This document shows positions 32,862-41,529 of a DNA stretch of 64,000 bases, one piece after another. Position 1 is the stretch's first letter. Every line of letters begins with the position of its first letter. The translations under genes were made by a program, and so were the position numbers. The notes under the pieces were generated by a model. The model was not told the origin of the DNA and did no database searches. It saw only the letters and a list, made by a program, of their open reading frames with translations. The stretch is taken from NCBI RefSeq assembly GCF_018130545.1, contig NZ_JAFCKF010000004.1:569501-633500 (forward strand), given 5' to 3'. The DNA is from Bradyrhizobium tropiciagri. Lineage in GTDB: Bacteria > Pseudomonadota > Alphaproteobacteria > Rhizobiales > Xanthobacteraceae.

Positions 32862-33635
32862 TCACTTGGTGGTGTAGCCGCCATTGACGAGGATGGTTTG
32901 CCCGGTCATCCACCAGCCGTCGGAGACCAGCAGACGAATCCAGGGGACGATATCCTTGATGTCGGTAAGGCCGGTCTTCGAGAAGCCGGACAGCGCCGCG
33001 GCCGACTTGTGATAGGCGACCGCGTCGGCGCCTTCGGCCGGATAGAAGAACGGCGTGTCCATCGGGCCGGGGCCGATCGCAGTGACCGAGATGCCGCGCG
33101 CGCCAAACTCCTTCGAGGCCGCGCGGGTGAAATGCTCGACCGGCGCCTTGGTGCCGGCGTAGGCGGCGTAGAACGGCGTGTAGGCGCCGAGCAGCGACGT
33201 CACCAGGGTGCAGATCTTGCCGTTATCGTTGACGTGACGGCCGGCCTCCTTGAGGAAGAAGAACGCCGACTTGGAGTTGACCGCGCTCATCGCGTCATAT
33301 TCGGCCTCCGAGATCTCGACCATCGGCTTCTTTAGCACCTTGCCGACGGTGTTGATCGCGATATCGGGGCGGCCGATCGCGGCGACCGCGTCGGTGAACA
33401 GCTTCTCCATCGCGCCTGCTGTCGTGAGGTTGGCCTGCAAGGCGACAGCGTTGGCGCCGGCCGCCTTGATCGCCGCCACCGTCGCGTCGGCATCGGCCTT
33501 GGTCGCGGCGCTGTTGTAGTGGATCGCGATCGCCTTCGCGCCATGGGCCGCGAGATCGCGCGCGATCAGGCCGCCGAGATTCTTGGCGCCGCCGGCGATG
33601 ATGACGGTCTTGTCCTTGATGCTGTGGTCGGTCAT
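32862..33635 (-). CDS. SDR-family oxidoreductase
   Basis: This 257-residue short-chain dehydrogenase has the nucleotide-binding motif AGGAKNLGGLIA, NTVG in place of the usual NNAG, catalytic Ser in LVTSLLG and Tyr-Lys in YAGTK, and the tail TGQTILVNGGYTTK. A fairly acidic and Ala-rich body is typical. It is divergent from a LysR regulator whose start is 138 bp away, so it is probably the regulator's target. Confidence 0.9.
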   Translation of the reverse strand: MTDHSIKDKTVIIAGGAKNLGGLIARDLAAHGAKAIAIHYNSAATKADADATVAAIKAAGANAVALQANLTTAGAMEKLFTDAVAAIGRPDIAINTVGKVLKKPMVEISEAEYDAMSAVNSKSAFFFLKEAGRHVNDNGKICTLVTSLLGAYTPFYAAYAGTKAPVEHFTRAASKEFGARGISVTAIGPGPMDTPFFYPAEGADAVAYHKSAAALSGFSKTGLTDIKDIVPWIRLLVSDGWWMTGQTILVNGGYTTK

Positions 33636-33772
33636 GGCGTTCGCCTCTCCGGATCAGGCAGCCGCGCCGTGCGGCCGCTTTCTGGAGGGAAACGATATCG
33701 TCTGGAATTCACAGATAAAGCCGTGCATTCTGACCTCACTTGTCGCATTTGGCGAACAATCGGGGCCTAATC

Positions 33773-34681
33773 GTGGACCGTATCGACCTCTTCCGGATAT
33801 TCGCCCGCGTCGTCGAGTGCGCGAGTTTTACGCGCGCGGCCGACACGCTGGGTCTACCGCGCTCGTCGGTCTCCTCAGCGGTCGCCGAGCTGGAGCAGCG
33901 CATCGGCGCGCGGCTGTTGCACCGGACGACGCGAAAAGTGTCGCCGACGCATGATGGCGCGGCATTCTACGAACGTGCCTTGCGCGTCATCGCCGATGTC
34001 GAGGAGGCCGAGACCCTGTTTCGTCATGCCGCTGCCGAGCCGTCGGGCAGGCTCCGGGTCGACGTGCCCGGGCGGATCGGCCGCCTGATCATCGCGCCGG
34101 AGCTGCCGGCCTTTCTCGATCGCTATCCGCAGATCGATATCGATCTCGGCGTCACCGACCGCGCCGTCAATCTGATCGAGGATTCCACCGATTGCGTTGT
34201 GCGTGTCGGCCCGCTCGGCGATTCCGGCCTGATCGCGCGGCCGCTCGGCAATCTCGTGCTGATCAATGTCGCGAGCGTGAGCTATCTCGCGCGCCACGGC
34301 ACGCCGCGGACGCCGGAGGATCTGGCTACGCACTGGGCGGTGAACTATGCCTCGCCCTCCACCGGCCGGATCGAGCAATGGGAATGGTCCGAGCAGGGCG
34401 CGTCGCACAGCATCGCGATGCGCGGTCGCGTCACCGTCAACAGTGCGGAAGCCTATATCGCCTGCTGCCTTGCCGGCCTCGGCCTGATCCAGATTCCGGC
34501 CTATGACGTGAAGCGGCATCTTGATGCCGGCGAACTCTCCGAGGTGATGCCGCAGCACCGCGCCATGCCGATGCCGATCACCTTGCTCTATCCGCACCGC
34601 CAACATCTGTCGCGGCGGCTACAGGTGTTTGCCGATTGGCTGACGGCGCTGTTGAAAGAGAAGCTGCGCGTCGCGGGTTGA
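33773..34681 (+). CDS. LysR-family transcriptional regulator
   Basis: This 302-residue LysR regulator has an N-terminal winged helix (MDRIDLFRIFARVVECASFTR start, LPRSSVSSAVAELEQRIGARLLHRTTR) and a periplasmic-binding-protein-like effector domain of the CrgA/DhuR-like group. The GTG at 33773 gives the standard LysR N-terminus. It faces the SDR gene on the opposite strand; a shared control region lies between 33636 and 33772. Confidence 0.9.
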   Translation: MDRIDLFRIFARVVECASFTRAADTLGLPRSSVSSAVAELEQRIGARLLHRTTRKVSPTHDGAAFYERALRVIADVEEAETLFRHAAAEPSGRLRVDVPGRIGRLIIAPELPAFLDRYPQIDIDLGVTDRAVNLIEDSTDCVVRVGPLGDSGLIARPLGNLVLINVASVSYLARHGTPRTPEDLATHWAVNYASPSTGRIEQWEWSEQGASHSIAMRGRVTVNSAEAYIACCLAGLGLIQIPAYDVKRHLDAGELSEVMPQHRAMPMPITLLYPHRQHLSRRLQVFADWLTALLKEKLRVAG

Positions 34682-34735
34682 TCCGGTTTCTCGTCGGAGC
34701 CTCTCCGCGATGCCCGCGCTAGAGGCCGCAGCGCG

Positions 34736-34888
34736 TTATCGCCGGATGTTGGTGGCGCGGGTCGCGGCTGTCCGCGTTGCGCGAGCCGGCTCGACCTTGG
34801 GCTGGAAGAACAGGCGGGGCGCCACCGAGACCAGTCCGAAGGTCATTCCGAGGAATGCCAGGAACGTATCGAGATAATTGAACTCCAT
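34736..34888 (-). CDS. Candidate 50-residue membrane peptide
   Basis: The frame encodes MEFNYLDTFLAFLGM followed by a short hydrophobic stretch (TFGLVSVAPRLFF) and a basic Ala/Thr/Arg tail. A GGAGAC site lies about 8 nt before the ATG. It could be a single-span membrane peptide. It lies on the same strand as the TonB receptor, 310 bp beyond that gene's stop. I do not recognise the family. Confidence 0.45.
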   Translation of the reverse strand: MEFNYLDTFLAFLGMTFGLVSVAPRLFFQPKVEPARATRTAATRATNIRR

Positions 34889-35129
34889 TTCAGCTGTCTC
34901 CGTTCAGCCTGCACGGGGCGCGGCTTGGTATTTGGCCCGGTGCAATGCGTTCGATGAACCAGATATGGTGCGAGACACTGCTCGGTACAATAGAAACATT
35001 GATCTCGGAGCAATGCTCTCAATGCTCCGCGTCTAGCTGGCGATTTGGCCTCGCCGGAGCGCGCGGCGGGCGCCCCGTCGCGTGCCGTGGCGGTGCCAGA
35101 TGGAGCTGCGAGTCTTCGCCTCGTTGTTT

Positions 35130-35199
35130 GAGCATGATCTTTTCGGAAAACCGCTTCGCACTTTGCGCTAACGCGGCCATCCGGGTCCGGATCATGCTC
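35130..35199. repeat. Dispersed GAGCATGATC inverted-repeat element
   Basis: GAGCATGATC (35130-35139) is the exact reverse complement of GATCATGCTC (35190-35199), with a CGGAAAACCGCTTCGCA-like interior. This element, with GAGCATGATC ends, is one I recall as frequent in Bradyrhizobium intergenic DNA. It abuts the TonB receptor stop codon and may help end that transcript. Confidence 0.65.
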
Positions 35200-37472
35200 T
35201 AGAACCTCTGAGTGATCCCCGCGTAGAAGCCGCGGCGCGGGCCGTATTGCGGAGCGAACACGCCAATGCCGGAGCCGTCGCGGATCTGGTAGACGGTGTC
35301 GAACAAATTGACGACGTCGAAGCGCACCGTGGTCGGCTTGTTCGGCGCGACGATGGTGAAGTCGTGTGAGACGCCGAGATTGACCTGCGTGTAGGCTGGG
35401 ACCGTGCCGGTATTGGCGAAGCCGTCGCGCAGCCCCGAGCCGTAGATCATCGACGCGCTGAACTTGGTGTCGTGCCATTGATACCAGCCGCCGACCGACG
35501 CGGTCAGGGTCTGGGCATGGTCGGTGTTGACGTAATTGTTGGCGATGTAGGCGAGTTCGTCCGGATCGAACAGATACTGGTTCGACACGACCTGGGTGGC
35601 GACTTGCCGTGCGATCGCGACATTGCCGTAGAGATGCAGATTGTCGTGGTCGTAGGTCGCCTTCAGCTCGACGCCTTCATTGGTGCCTTTGGCATAGTTG
35701 AAGGCGGTCAGCACATAGGCCTGACCGAACTGGCCGTCGTCGAGCAGGTCGGTCGCGATCTTGTAATAGGCGTCCATACCGACCTCGAGGCCGGGGATCG
35801 CGTAGACCTTCTGTGTGACGCCGACGTCGAATACGTGCGAGCGCTCCGGCAGCACGGGATCGTTGGCGGTGACGCCAGGCTGCGCGGTCGTGTTCTGCAC
35901 CAGCGCGAGGTTGGTCGGTGCCGCCAGGACCTGCTCGGGCGGCGTGAAGTTGCGCGCGTAGCCAGCATGGAAGGTGGTGCCTTCGTAGGGCTTCCAGGTC
36001 AGGCTGATCCGCGGGCTGAGCTGATTGGCATCGACATATTGCCACATCTGGTCGAAGCGCAGGCCGGCGTTGAGCGTCAGCTGGTTGGTGATCTTCCACT
36101 CGTCGGCGATGTAGGTGGAGAACAGATAGCCGGTCTTGACGCTGGAATCGAACACCGACGTCGGCGCATCGATCGGGTTGCCGGCATCGTCGAGCGGCAG
36201 CACGGTCGAGCCGTTGTTGACCAGCGTACGCTCGGCGCTGAACGACATGCCGAATTTCAGCGTGTGCGCGAAGCCTAGCCTGTACGACGTGTCTTCCTGG
36301 ATGCCGTTGACGAAGCTCTGGCGATAGACATCGGACGCGACGCCGTTGAAGACGAGATCGCCGACCGGGTCGGGCATGAAGTGCAGCTGGCTATAGCGGT
36401 TGAAATAGGCGACCTGGTAGTCGAATCCGTCGCCGGATTTCTGATAGGCCACGACGTTGAACTGGTTGAACTCCTGCTGCCGCTCATTGAGCAGCGCGGA
36501 ATCGAAGTTCGAGACGCCATAGGCGGTGAAGGCGGGAGCCTGGCCCGGATTGTTCGGGATCTGATAGGCGCCGTTGGAGACGCCGCCGATATAGGTCAGC
36601 CGGCTGGTCGGGTCGATCGCGGTCGAGACATAGGCAAAGCCCTTCTCCTGATCGGTGCGGTCGTGAATGGCGTTATACGCCGGTGTCGGGTTCTCGATGC
36701 CGACGTCGCTGCCGAAATAGCGTCCGGAGACGTAGTATTGGGTCTGTCCGACCGTGCCGCCATAGTCGATGCTGGTGGTGAAATTGCCGTGGCTGCCGCC
36801 ATAGACGCTGACACTGCCGGAATTATTGAAGGCGTCGGTCTTGGTCTGGATGTCGAGCACGCCGGCGGTGCGCAGGCCGTATTGTGCGGGCAGCGCGCCG
36901 GTGATCAGCGCCATGCTGCCGACGATGCCGGTGTCGATGATCTGGCCGAACGCGCCGACGCCGTCCGGCAGCATGATCCCGTTGATGCGGTATTGCAGGT
37001 TGGCGTGCTCGTTGCGCACATGCAGCTCGCCGCTGGCGGCCGAGTCCTGCGAAACGCCGGGGGCCTGCAGCAGCGCCTTGTCGAGCGTGGTGTTGGTGCC
37101 CTGCGGCAGCGACTGAAGGAATTGCTGGCTCATCTGGTAGGTGCCGGCGCCGGTCGGCGCGAGCAGCGCGGCGCGAGCCTGGTCGAGCCGTTCGTTCTGG
37201 CTGGCAATGGCCTGCGCCTGGGTCTGTTCGGGAGATTGCGGCGTCGCCGAGACCGTGCCGGTTCGTCGCGCGCGGTGGCCGCTGCCGGCCGCAATGCGGG
37301 TGTTCGGCTTTTTCGGCCCCGCTGGGGCGTTGTGGTGCTGCGGCGCCGTGACGGTGATGTCCGGCAGGGTGGTGGTCGGCGCCGTCGTCTGCGCGAGTGC
37401 GGCGCCATGCATCCCGCAGGCGATCAGCGAAGCCGCGCCGGCGGCCGCGTGTCGTCGGATAGTGCCTGACAT
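35199..37472 (-). CDS. TonB-dependent outer-membrane receptor (associated with DUF2946 gene)
   Basis: This 757-residue outer-membrane receptor has a signal peptide (ACGMHGAALAQ cleavage region), a Pro/Thr-rich stretch with the TonB-box-like LPDITVTAP, a plug domain (LDKALLQAPGVSQDSAASGELHVRNEHANLQYRINGIML pattern) and a 22-strand barrel ending in an aromatic C-terminus (YAGITQRF). Start choice is between 37472 and 37490. The gene upstream encodes a DUF2946 protein, a pairing often seen in copper-related loci, so copper or a copper complex is one possible cargo; this is inference. Confidence 0.87.
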   Translation of the reverse strand: MSGTIRRHAAAGAASLIACGMHGAALAQTTAPTTTLPDITVTAPQHHNAPAGPKKPNTRIAAGSGHRARRTGTVSATPQSPEQTQAQAIASQNERLDQARAALLAPTGAGTYQMSQQFLQSLPQGTNTTLDKALLQAPGVSQDSAASGELHVRNEHANLQYRINGIMLPDGVGAFGQIIDTGIVGSMALITGALPAQYGLRTAGVLDIQTKTDAFNNSGSVSVYGGSHGNFTTSIDYGGTVGQTQYYVSGRYFGSDVGIENPTPAYNAIHDRTDQEKGFAYVSTAIDPTSRLTYIGGVSNGAYQIPNNPGQAPAFTAYGVSNFDSALLNERQQEFNQFNVVAYQKSGDGFDYQVAYFNRYSQLHFMPDPVGDLVFNGVASDVYRQSFVNGIQEDTSYRLGFAHTLKFGMSFSAERTLVNNGSTVLPLDDAGNPIDAPTSVFDSSVKTGYLFSTYIADEWKITNQLTLNAGLRFDQMWQYVDANQLSPRISLTWKPYEGTTFHAGYARNFTPPEQVLAAPTNLALVQNTTAQPGVTANDPVLPERSHVFDVGVTQKVYAIPGLEVGMDAYYKIATDLLDDGQFGQAYVLTAFNYAKGTNEGVELKATYDHDNLHLYGNVAIARQVATQVVSNQYLFDPDELAYIANNYVNTDHAQTLTASVGGWYQWHDTKFSASMIYGSGLRDGFANTGTVPAYTQVNLGVSHDFTIVAPNKPTTVRFDVVNLFDTVYQIRDGSGIGVFAPQYGPRRGFYAGITQRF

Positions 37473-37618
37473 ATTGGTTCCCGATCTCATGAGGCCGCGA
37501 TCCGATCCGTCCGAACAGGACGCGGTCGAGCCCGCCGTCGCTGCGCGACGGCCCAATTCCGATTGATCAAACGACAGCCGATGTGTGGCCGCGTTCGACG
37601 TTCAATTGTGCGGGGATG

Positions 37619-37981
37619 TCAGGCGATTGGAGGCGCGCGCGGCTGATAGTGATGCCGGCCGATCTCGAGCGGCGCCGCATAATTGTCGACCTGCCAGCAG
37701 AGCAGACTGGCGGCATCCGGCAATTGCAGCGGCGGCAATGCCGGTGCCGGCACCGCCGAGTTGACCATCGCGACGACGGCGCAGATGGCGCAAAGGTCCG
37801 CGGCCTGGTCGGAATCCGGATTTGAACGCGGCGCGTCGCGCTCGACATGCGCCACGAACAACGTCGTGGCCTGCGCCGGCGCAATGGCATGGAAATGTCC
37901 GAACGACAGCACGAACTGGATCGACAGCGCCAACAGCGCCAGCCGAGCCCCATGCCTGATGTTCGAACGAAACCACTTCAT
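37619..37981 (-). CDS. DUF2946 family protein
   Basis: This 120-residue protein has an N-terminal hydrophobic helix (GARLALLALSIQFVLSFGHFHA), which could be a signal peptide or anchor, and the DUF2946 core with CAICAVVAMV, a Cys-x-x-Cys pair after a His/Asp-containing region, then a proline-rich tail ending HHYQPRAPP. Such proteins occur beside TonB receptors and copper-related genes. The start at 37981 gives the full hydrophobic segment. The TonB receptor gene begins 146 bp downstream. Confidence 0.8.
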   Translation of the reverse strand: MKWFRSNIRHGARLALLALSIQFVLSFGHFHAIAPAQATTLFVAHVERDAPRSNPDSDQAADLCAICAVVAMVNSAVPAPALPPLQLPDAASLLCWQVDNYAAPLEIGRHHYQPRAPPIA

Positions 37982-38180
37982 GACGACGCCATTTCCGCGT
38001 CGGGAGGTCACACAGGACCTATGGATGCCACATGCGACGCGGTGTCGCACAGTTTCGAAAACGTGCTGGGCTGTCAATCCGCATTGCTGGGCGAGGTGAT
38101 CAATTTCCAGGCGATCGGACGAATTTGCAACATCGTGAACCTCGGCAAATGGGGCCCGGCTTGCACCGGGCCCCCATCCG

Positions 38181-39386
<1,206 letters not shown>

Positions 39387-39630
39387 GGGACACCTGTGGT
39401 GTTCGAGCTCCCGTGCTGGTTTGCACGACTCGGGACACCGCGAGAGCTCGTTCGGCGCCCGGAGCCGCTTCCGCTCCGGGCTGCCTCACATGTCAGGTGT
39501 GACGTTGGGTCAGGTCCAAAACGGAATAGCGGCGGACGAGGGCATTAGCCCTCCCGTCATCAGCACTGCTGCTCGCTGTGACTGCCGCATGTTGGAAACC
39601 TGGGTCGCTCGCTCTCAAAAAGGAGGCGTG
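39387..39630 (-). promoter_or_regulatory. Structured 5' leader of the EF-Tu paralogue
   Basis: The mRNA leader deduced from the promoter is about 240 nt. It contains CCCGGAGC and GCTCCGGG (arms near 39458-39482) and a second inverted repeat, CGAGCTC with GAGCTCG, closer to the gene. Ordinary tuf genes downstream of fusA lack such a leader. It may control translation of this copy. I see no open reading frame that looks real in it. Confidence 0.4.
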
Positions 39631-39659
39631 TACATAAGGGGTGACCGCGCGATTGGCAA
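39631..39659 (-). promoter_or_regulatory. Sigma-70-type promoter for the EF-Tu paralogue
   Basis: Read on the minus strand it is TTGCCA, a 17-bp spacer, then TATGTA, close to the -35 and -10 consensus. It points into the EF-Tu gene and lies about 245 bp before the ATG. Confidence 0.5.
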
Positions 39660-39746
39660 GAGGCGCGGCGGTCGCGCCGAAGCGCCGCGCTGGCGCTACC
39701 GGCCTCCGGAGCGTATAGTTCGCGGGTACAGGTGACGGTCTCCCGA

Positions 39747-40361
39747 ATGTCGATCTCTGCAAGCAAAACCGCTCTCGCAATCATCGCAGCAGTGTTGTGC
39801 TTTGGCGGCCAGCAGGCCCACGCCCAGGCCGGTCCGGTGCGCTATTGGACGCCGGGCTCGCTGTTCGGCTTCGGCGGCAGCCTGGCCGATGGCCAGAAGG
39901 CGGACACCTACGGAAATTACCCGGGTTTTGATGCGGCCGGCGCGCAGGGCGGTGCCGCGTATCTGAACGGCCGGCCGGACGGCTGGTTCGTCGGCAGCGA
40001 AGGTGGCCGCGCCGGCTGGAGCGCGCTCGGCCAATCCGCGGCGTTCGGCTCGCTGGAATATCAGGGCGCGCAGTTCGGTTACAATTTCAAGGGCGTCGGC
40101 GATACGCCCGTGACCTTCTTCGCCGGCTTCGACAGCCTGAAATACAATCCGCCCGGCGCCGGCGGGCCGGTGGCACCGTTCAGCGGCAATCCCGGCGTCA
40201 ACGCCGGCTATTCGGCGCGCGCGGGGGTCGAGTTCCGCCCGACCTCGAATGTCACCCTGTCGCTTGGGGCCAACTTCACCCAGCAAGGGGCGGACCGGAT
40301 GGACAGCGACATTCATTCGCAGCTGCTGCCCGGCCAGTCGGTCCTGTTCGGCGGCCGCTAA
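39747..40361 (+). CDS. Exported beta-rich protein of unknown function
   Basis: This 204-residue protein has a signal peptide (about residues 1-26, ALAIIAAVLCFGGQQAHAQ) and then Gly/aromatic-rich repeats. The sequence (GPVRYWTPGSLFGFGGSL, GWFVGSEGGRAGWSALG, YSARAGVEFRPTSNVTLSLGANF) resembles small outer-membrane beta-barrel or porin-like proteins of Bradyrhizobium. The start at 39747 is set by the signal peptide; GTG at 39732 is possible. The function is unknown. It is divergent from the EF-Tu gene. Confidence 0.75.
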   Translation: MSISASKTALAIIAAVLCFGGQQAHAQAGPVRYWTPGSLFGFGGSLADGQKADTYGNYPGFDAAGAQGGAAYLNGRPDGWFVGSEGGRAGWSALGQSAAFGSLEYQGAQFGYNFKGVGDTPVTFFAGFDSLKYNPPGAGGPVAPFSGNPGVNAGYSARAGVEFRPTSNVTLSLGANFTQQGADRMDSDIHSQLLPGQSVLFGGR

Positions 40362-40419
40362 AGCGTTTTCCAGCGAAGTGGGCTCCGGTTCGCGTGAAGA
40401 AAACGCGTCAAACTAGAAT

Positions 40420-40458
40420 CTAGAGCCCCGTTCCGATTCAATCGGAACGGGGCTCTAG
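40420..40458 (+). terminator. Very strong hairpin after the exported protein (part of a repeat)
   Basis: Arms 40420-40437 and 40441-40458 (CTAGAGCCCCGTTCCGAT / ATCGGAACGGGGCTCTAG) match over 18 bp with a 3-nt loop. It belongs to a longer repeat starting at 40364 with AAGCGTTTTC, which I recall as dispersed in Bradyrhizobium. Its place after the gene suggests it also ends transcription, though no T-run follows. Confidence 0.6.
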
Positions 40459-40557
40459 CGCGTCAGCGCAAGACCACAGTGCTGCGCTCCTGATTCAACC
40501 AGAGCTTCAGCTGGAACCAAGAAGGCCCGAGATCACGGGCACAGTCAGGATCGAAAC

Positions 40558-41331
40558 ATGGACATGCAGGGCAAGATCGCACTCGTTACCGCCGCAGCGT
40601 CGGGCGCCGGCCGCGCCGGCGCACTCATTCTCGCGCGCGAGGGCGCGGCGGTTGCGGTCGTCGACCAGAACGAGGCCGGCGCCAAGGCGGTGGTCGACGA
40701 GATCAGGAAGAGCGGCGGCCGCGCGCTGGCGCTGGCCGGCGATCTCCGCGACGACAAGTTTTCGCGCGACATCGTCGCAGCGACCGTGAAGGAATTTGGT
40801 GCGCTCGACTGCGTCTGGAACCATCTCGGCATTCCCGGCCCGTCAGTGATCGACGATCTCGAGGGCTGGGATCTCAGCGTCGATCTCAATCTGCGCTCGC
40901 AGCTGATCACGACGAATGCCGCGCTCGCTCAGATGACGCCGCGGCGCAAGGGCAGCATCCTGTTCACCGCATCGACGTCGGGCCTGGTCGGCTCGCCCTG
41001 GAGCCCGACCTATTCGGCGGCGAAGGCCGGTGTGATCGGCCTGGCGCGAGCGCTGGCCAAGCGCCACGCCAAGGACGGCGTGCGCGTCAATGCGATCTGC
41101 CCCGGCGCGATCGACACGCCGATGCTGCGGGTGTTCGTCAACCGGCCCGACCAGCCGGGCCACAATGCGGCCGATCCCGAAGAGCTGATCAAGGCCGCGG
41201 TGACCCGCAACCCGATGGGCCGCGCGGCGCGCCCGGAGGAGATTGCCGAGGTCGCGGTGTTCCTGCTGTCGGACAAGGCTTCGTTCGTCACCGGCATCGC
41301 GATGCCGGTCGATGGCGGCACGGTGGCGTAG
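40558..41331 (+). CDS. SDR-family oxidoreductase (3-oxoacyl-ACP reductase-like)
   Basis: This 257-residue short-chain dehydrogenase has the nucleotide motif TAAASGAGRAGAL, catalytic Ser in TASTSGL and Tyr-Lys in YSAAK, and the tail TGIAMPVDGGTVA. It is complete. No partner genes are near: it is preceded by the repeat at 40420 and followed by a dispersed palindromic element. The substrate cannot be assigned. Confidence 0.9.
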   Translation: MDMQGKIALVTAAASGAGRAGALILAREGAAVAVVDQNEAGAKAVVDEIRKSGGRALALAGDLRDDKFSRDIVAATVKEFGALDCVWNHLGIPGPSVIDDLEGWDLSVDLNLRSQLITTNAALAQMTPRRKGSILFTASTSGLVGSPWSPTYSAAKAGVIGLARALAKRHAKDGVRVNAICPGAIDTPMLRVFVNRPDQPGHNAADPEELIKAAVTRNPMGRAARPEEIAEVAVFLLSDKASFVTGIAMPVDGGTVA

Positions 41332-41379
41332 GGTGCGGCATCAGTCAGGTGGAAGGCCGATGTGGGGCCGCTCCATCCA

Positions 41380-41495
41380 CGTCATTGCGAGCCAACGGGT
41401 CGCGCGAACGCGCGCCCGATGACAGGCTCCGCGAAGCAATCCATCGCGCCGCGAATAAAATGGATTGCTTCGTCGCTTCGCTCCTCGCAATGACG
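41380..41495. repeat. Dispersed CGTCATTGCGAG palindromic element
   Basis: Outer arms CGTCATTGCGAG (41380-41391) and CTCGCAATGACG (41484-41495) are exact reverse complements. Inner arms GAAGCAATCCAT (41433-41444) and ATGGATTGCTTC (41460-41471) are too. This is the common Bradyrhizobium repeat with GAAGCAATCC cores. It separates the SDR from the TonB receptor. Confidence 0.75.
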
Positions 41496-41529
41496 GCGTC
41501 GAAAACATCACGAACCTGTTGGAACTGTC

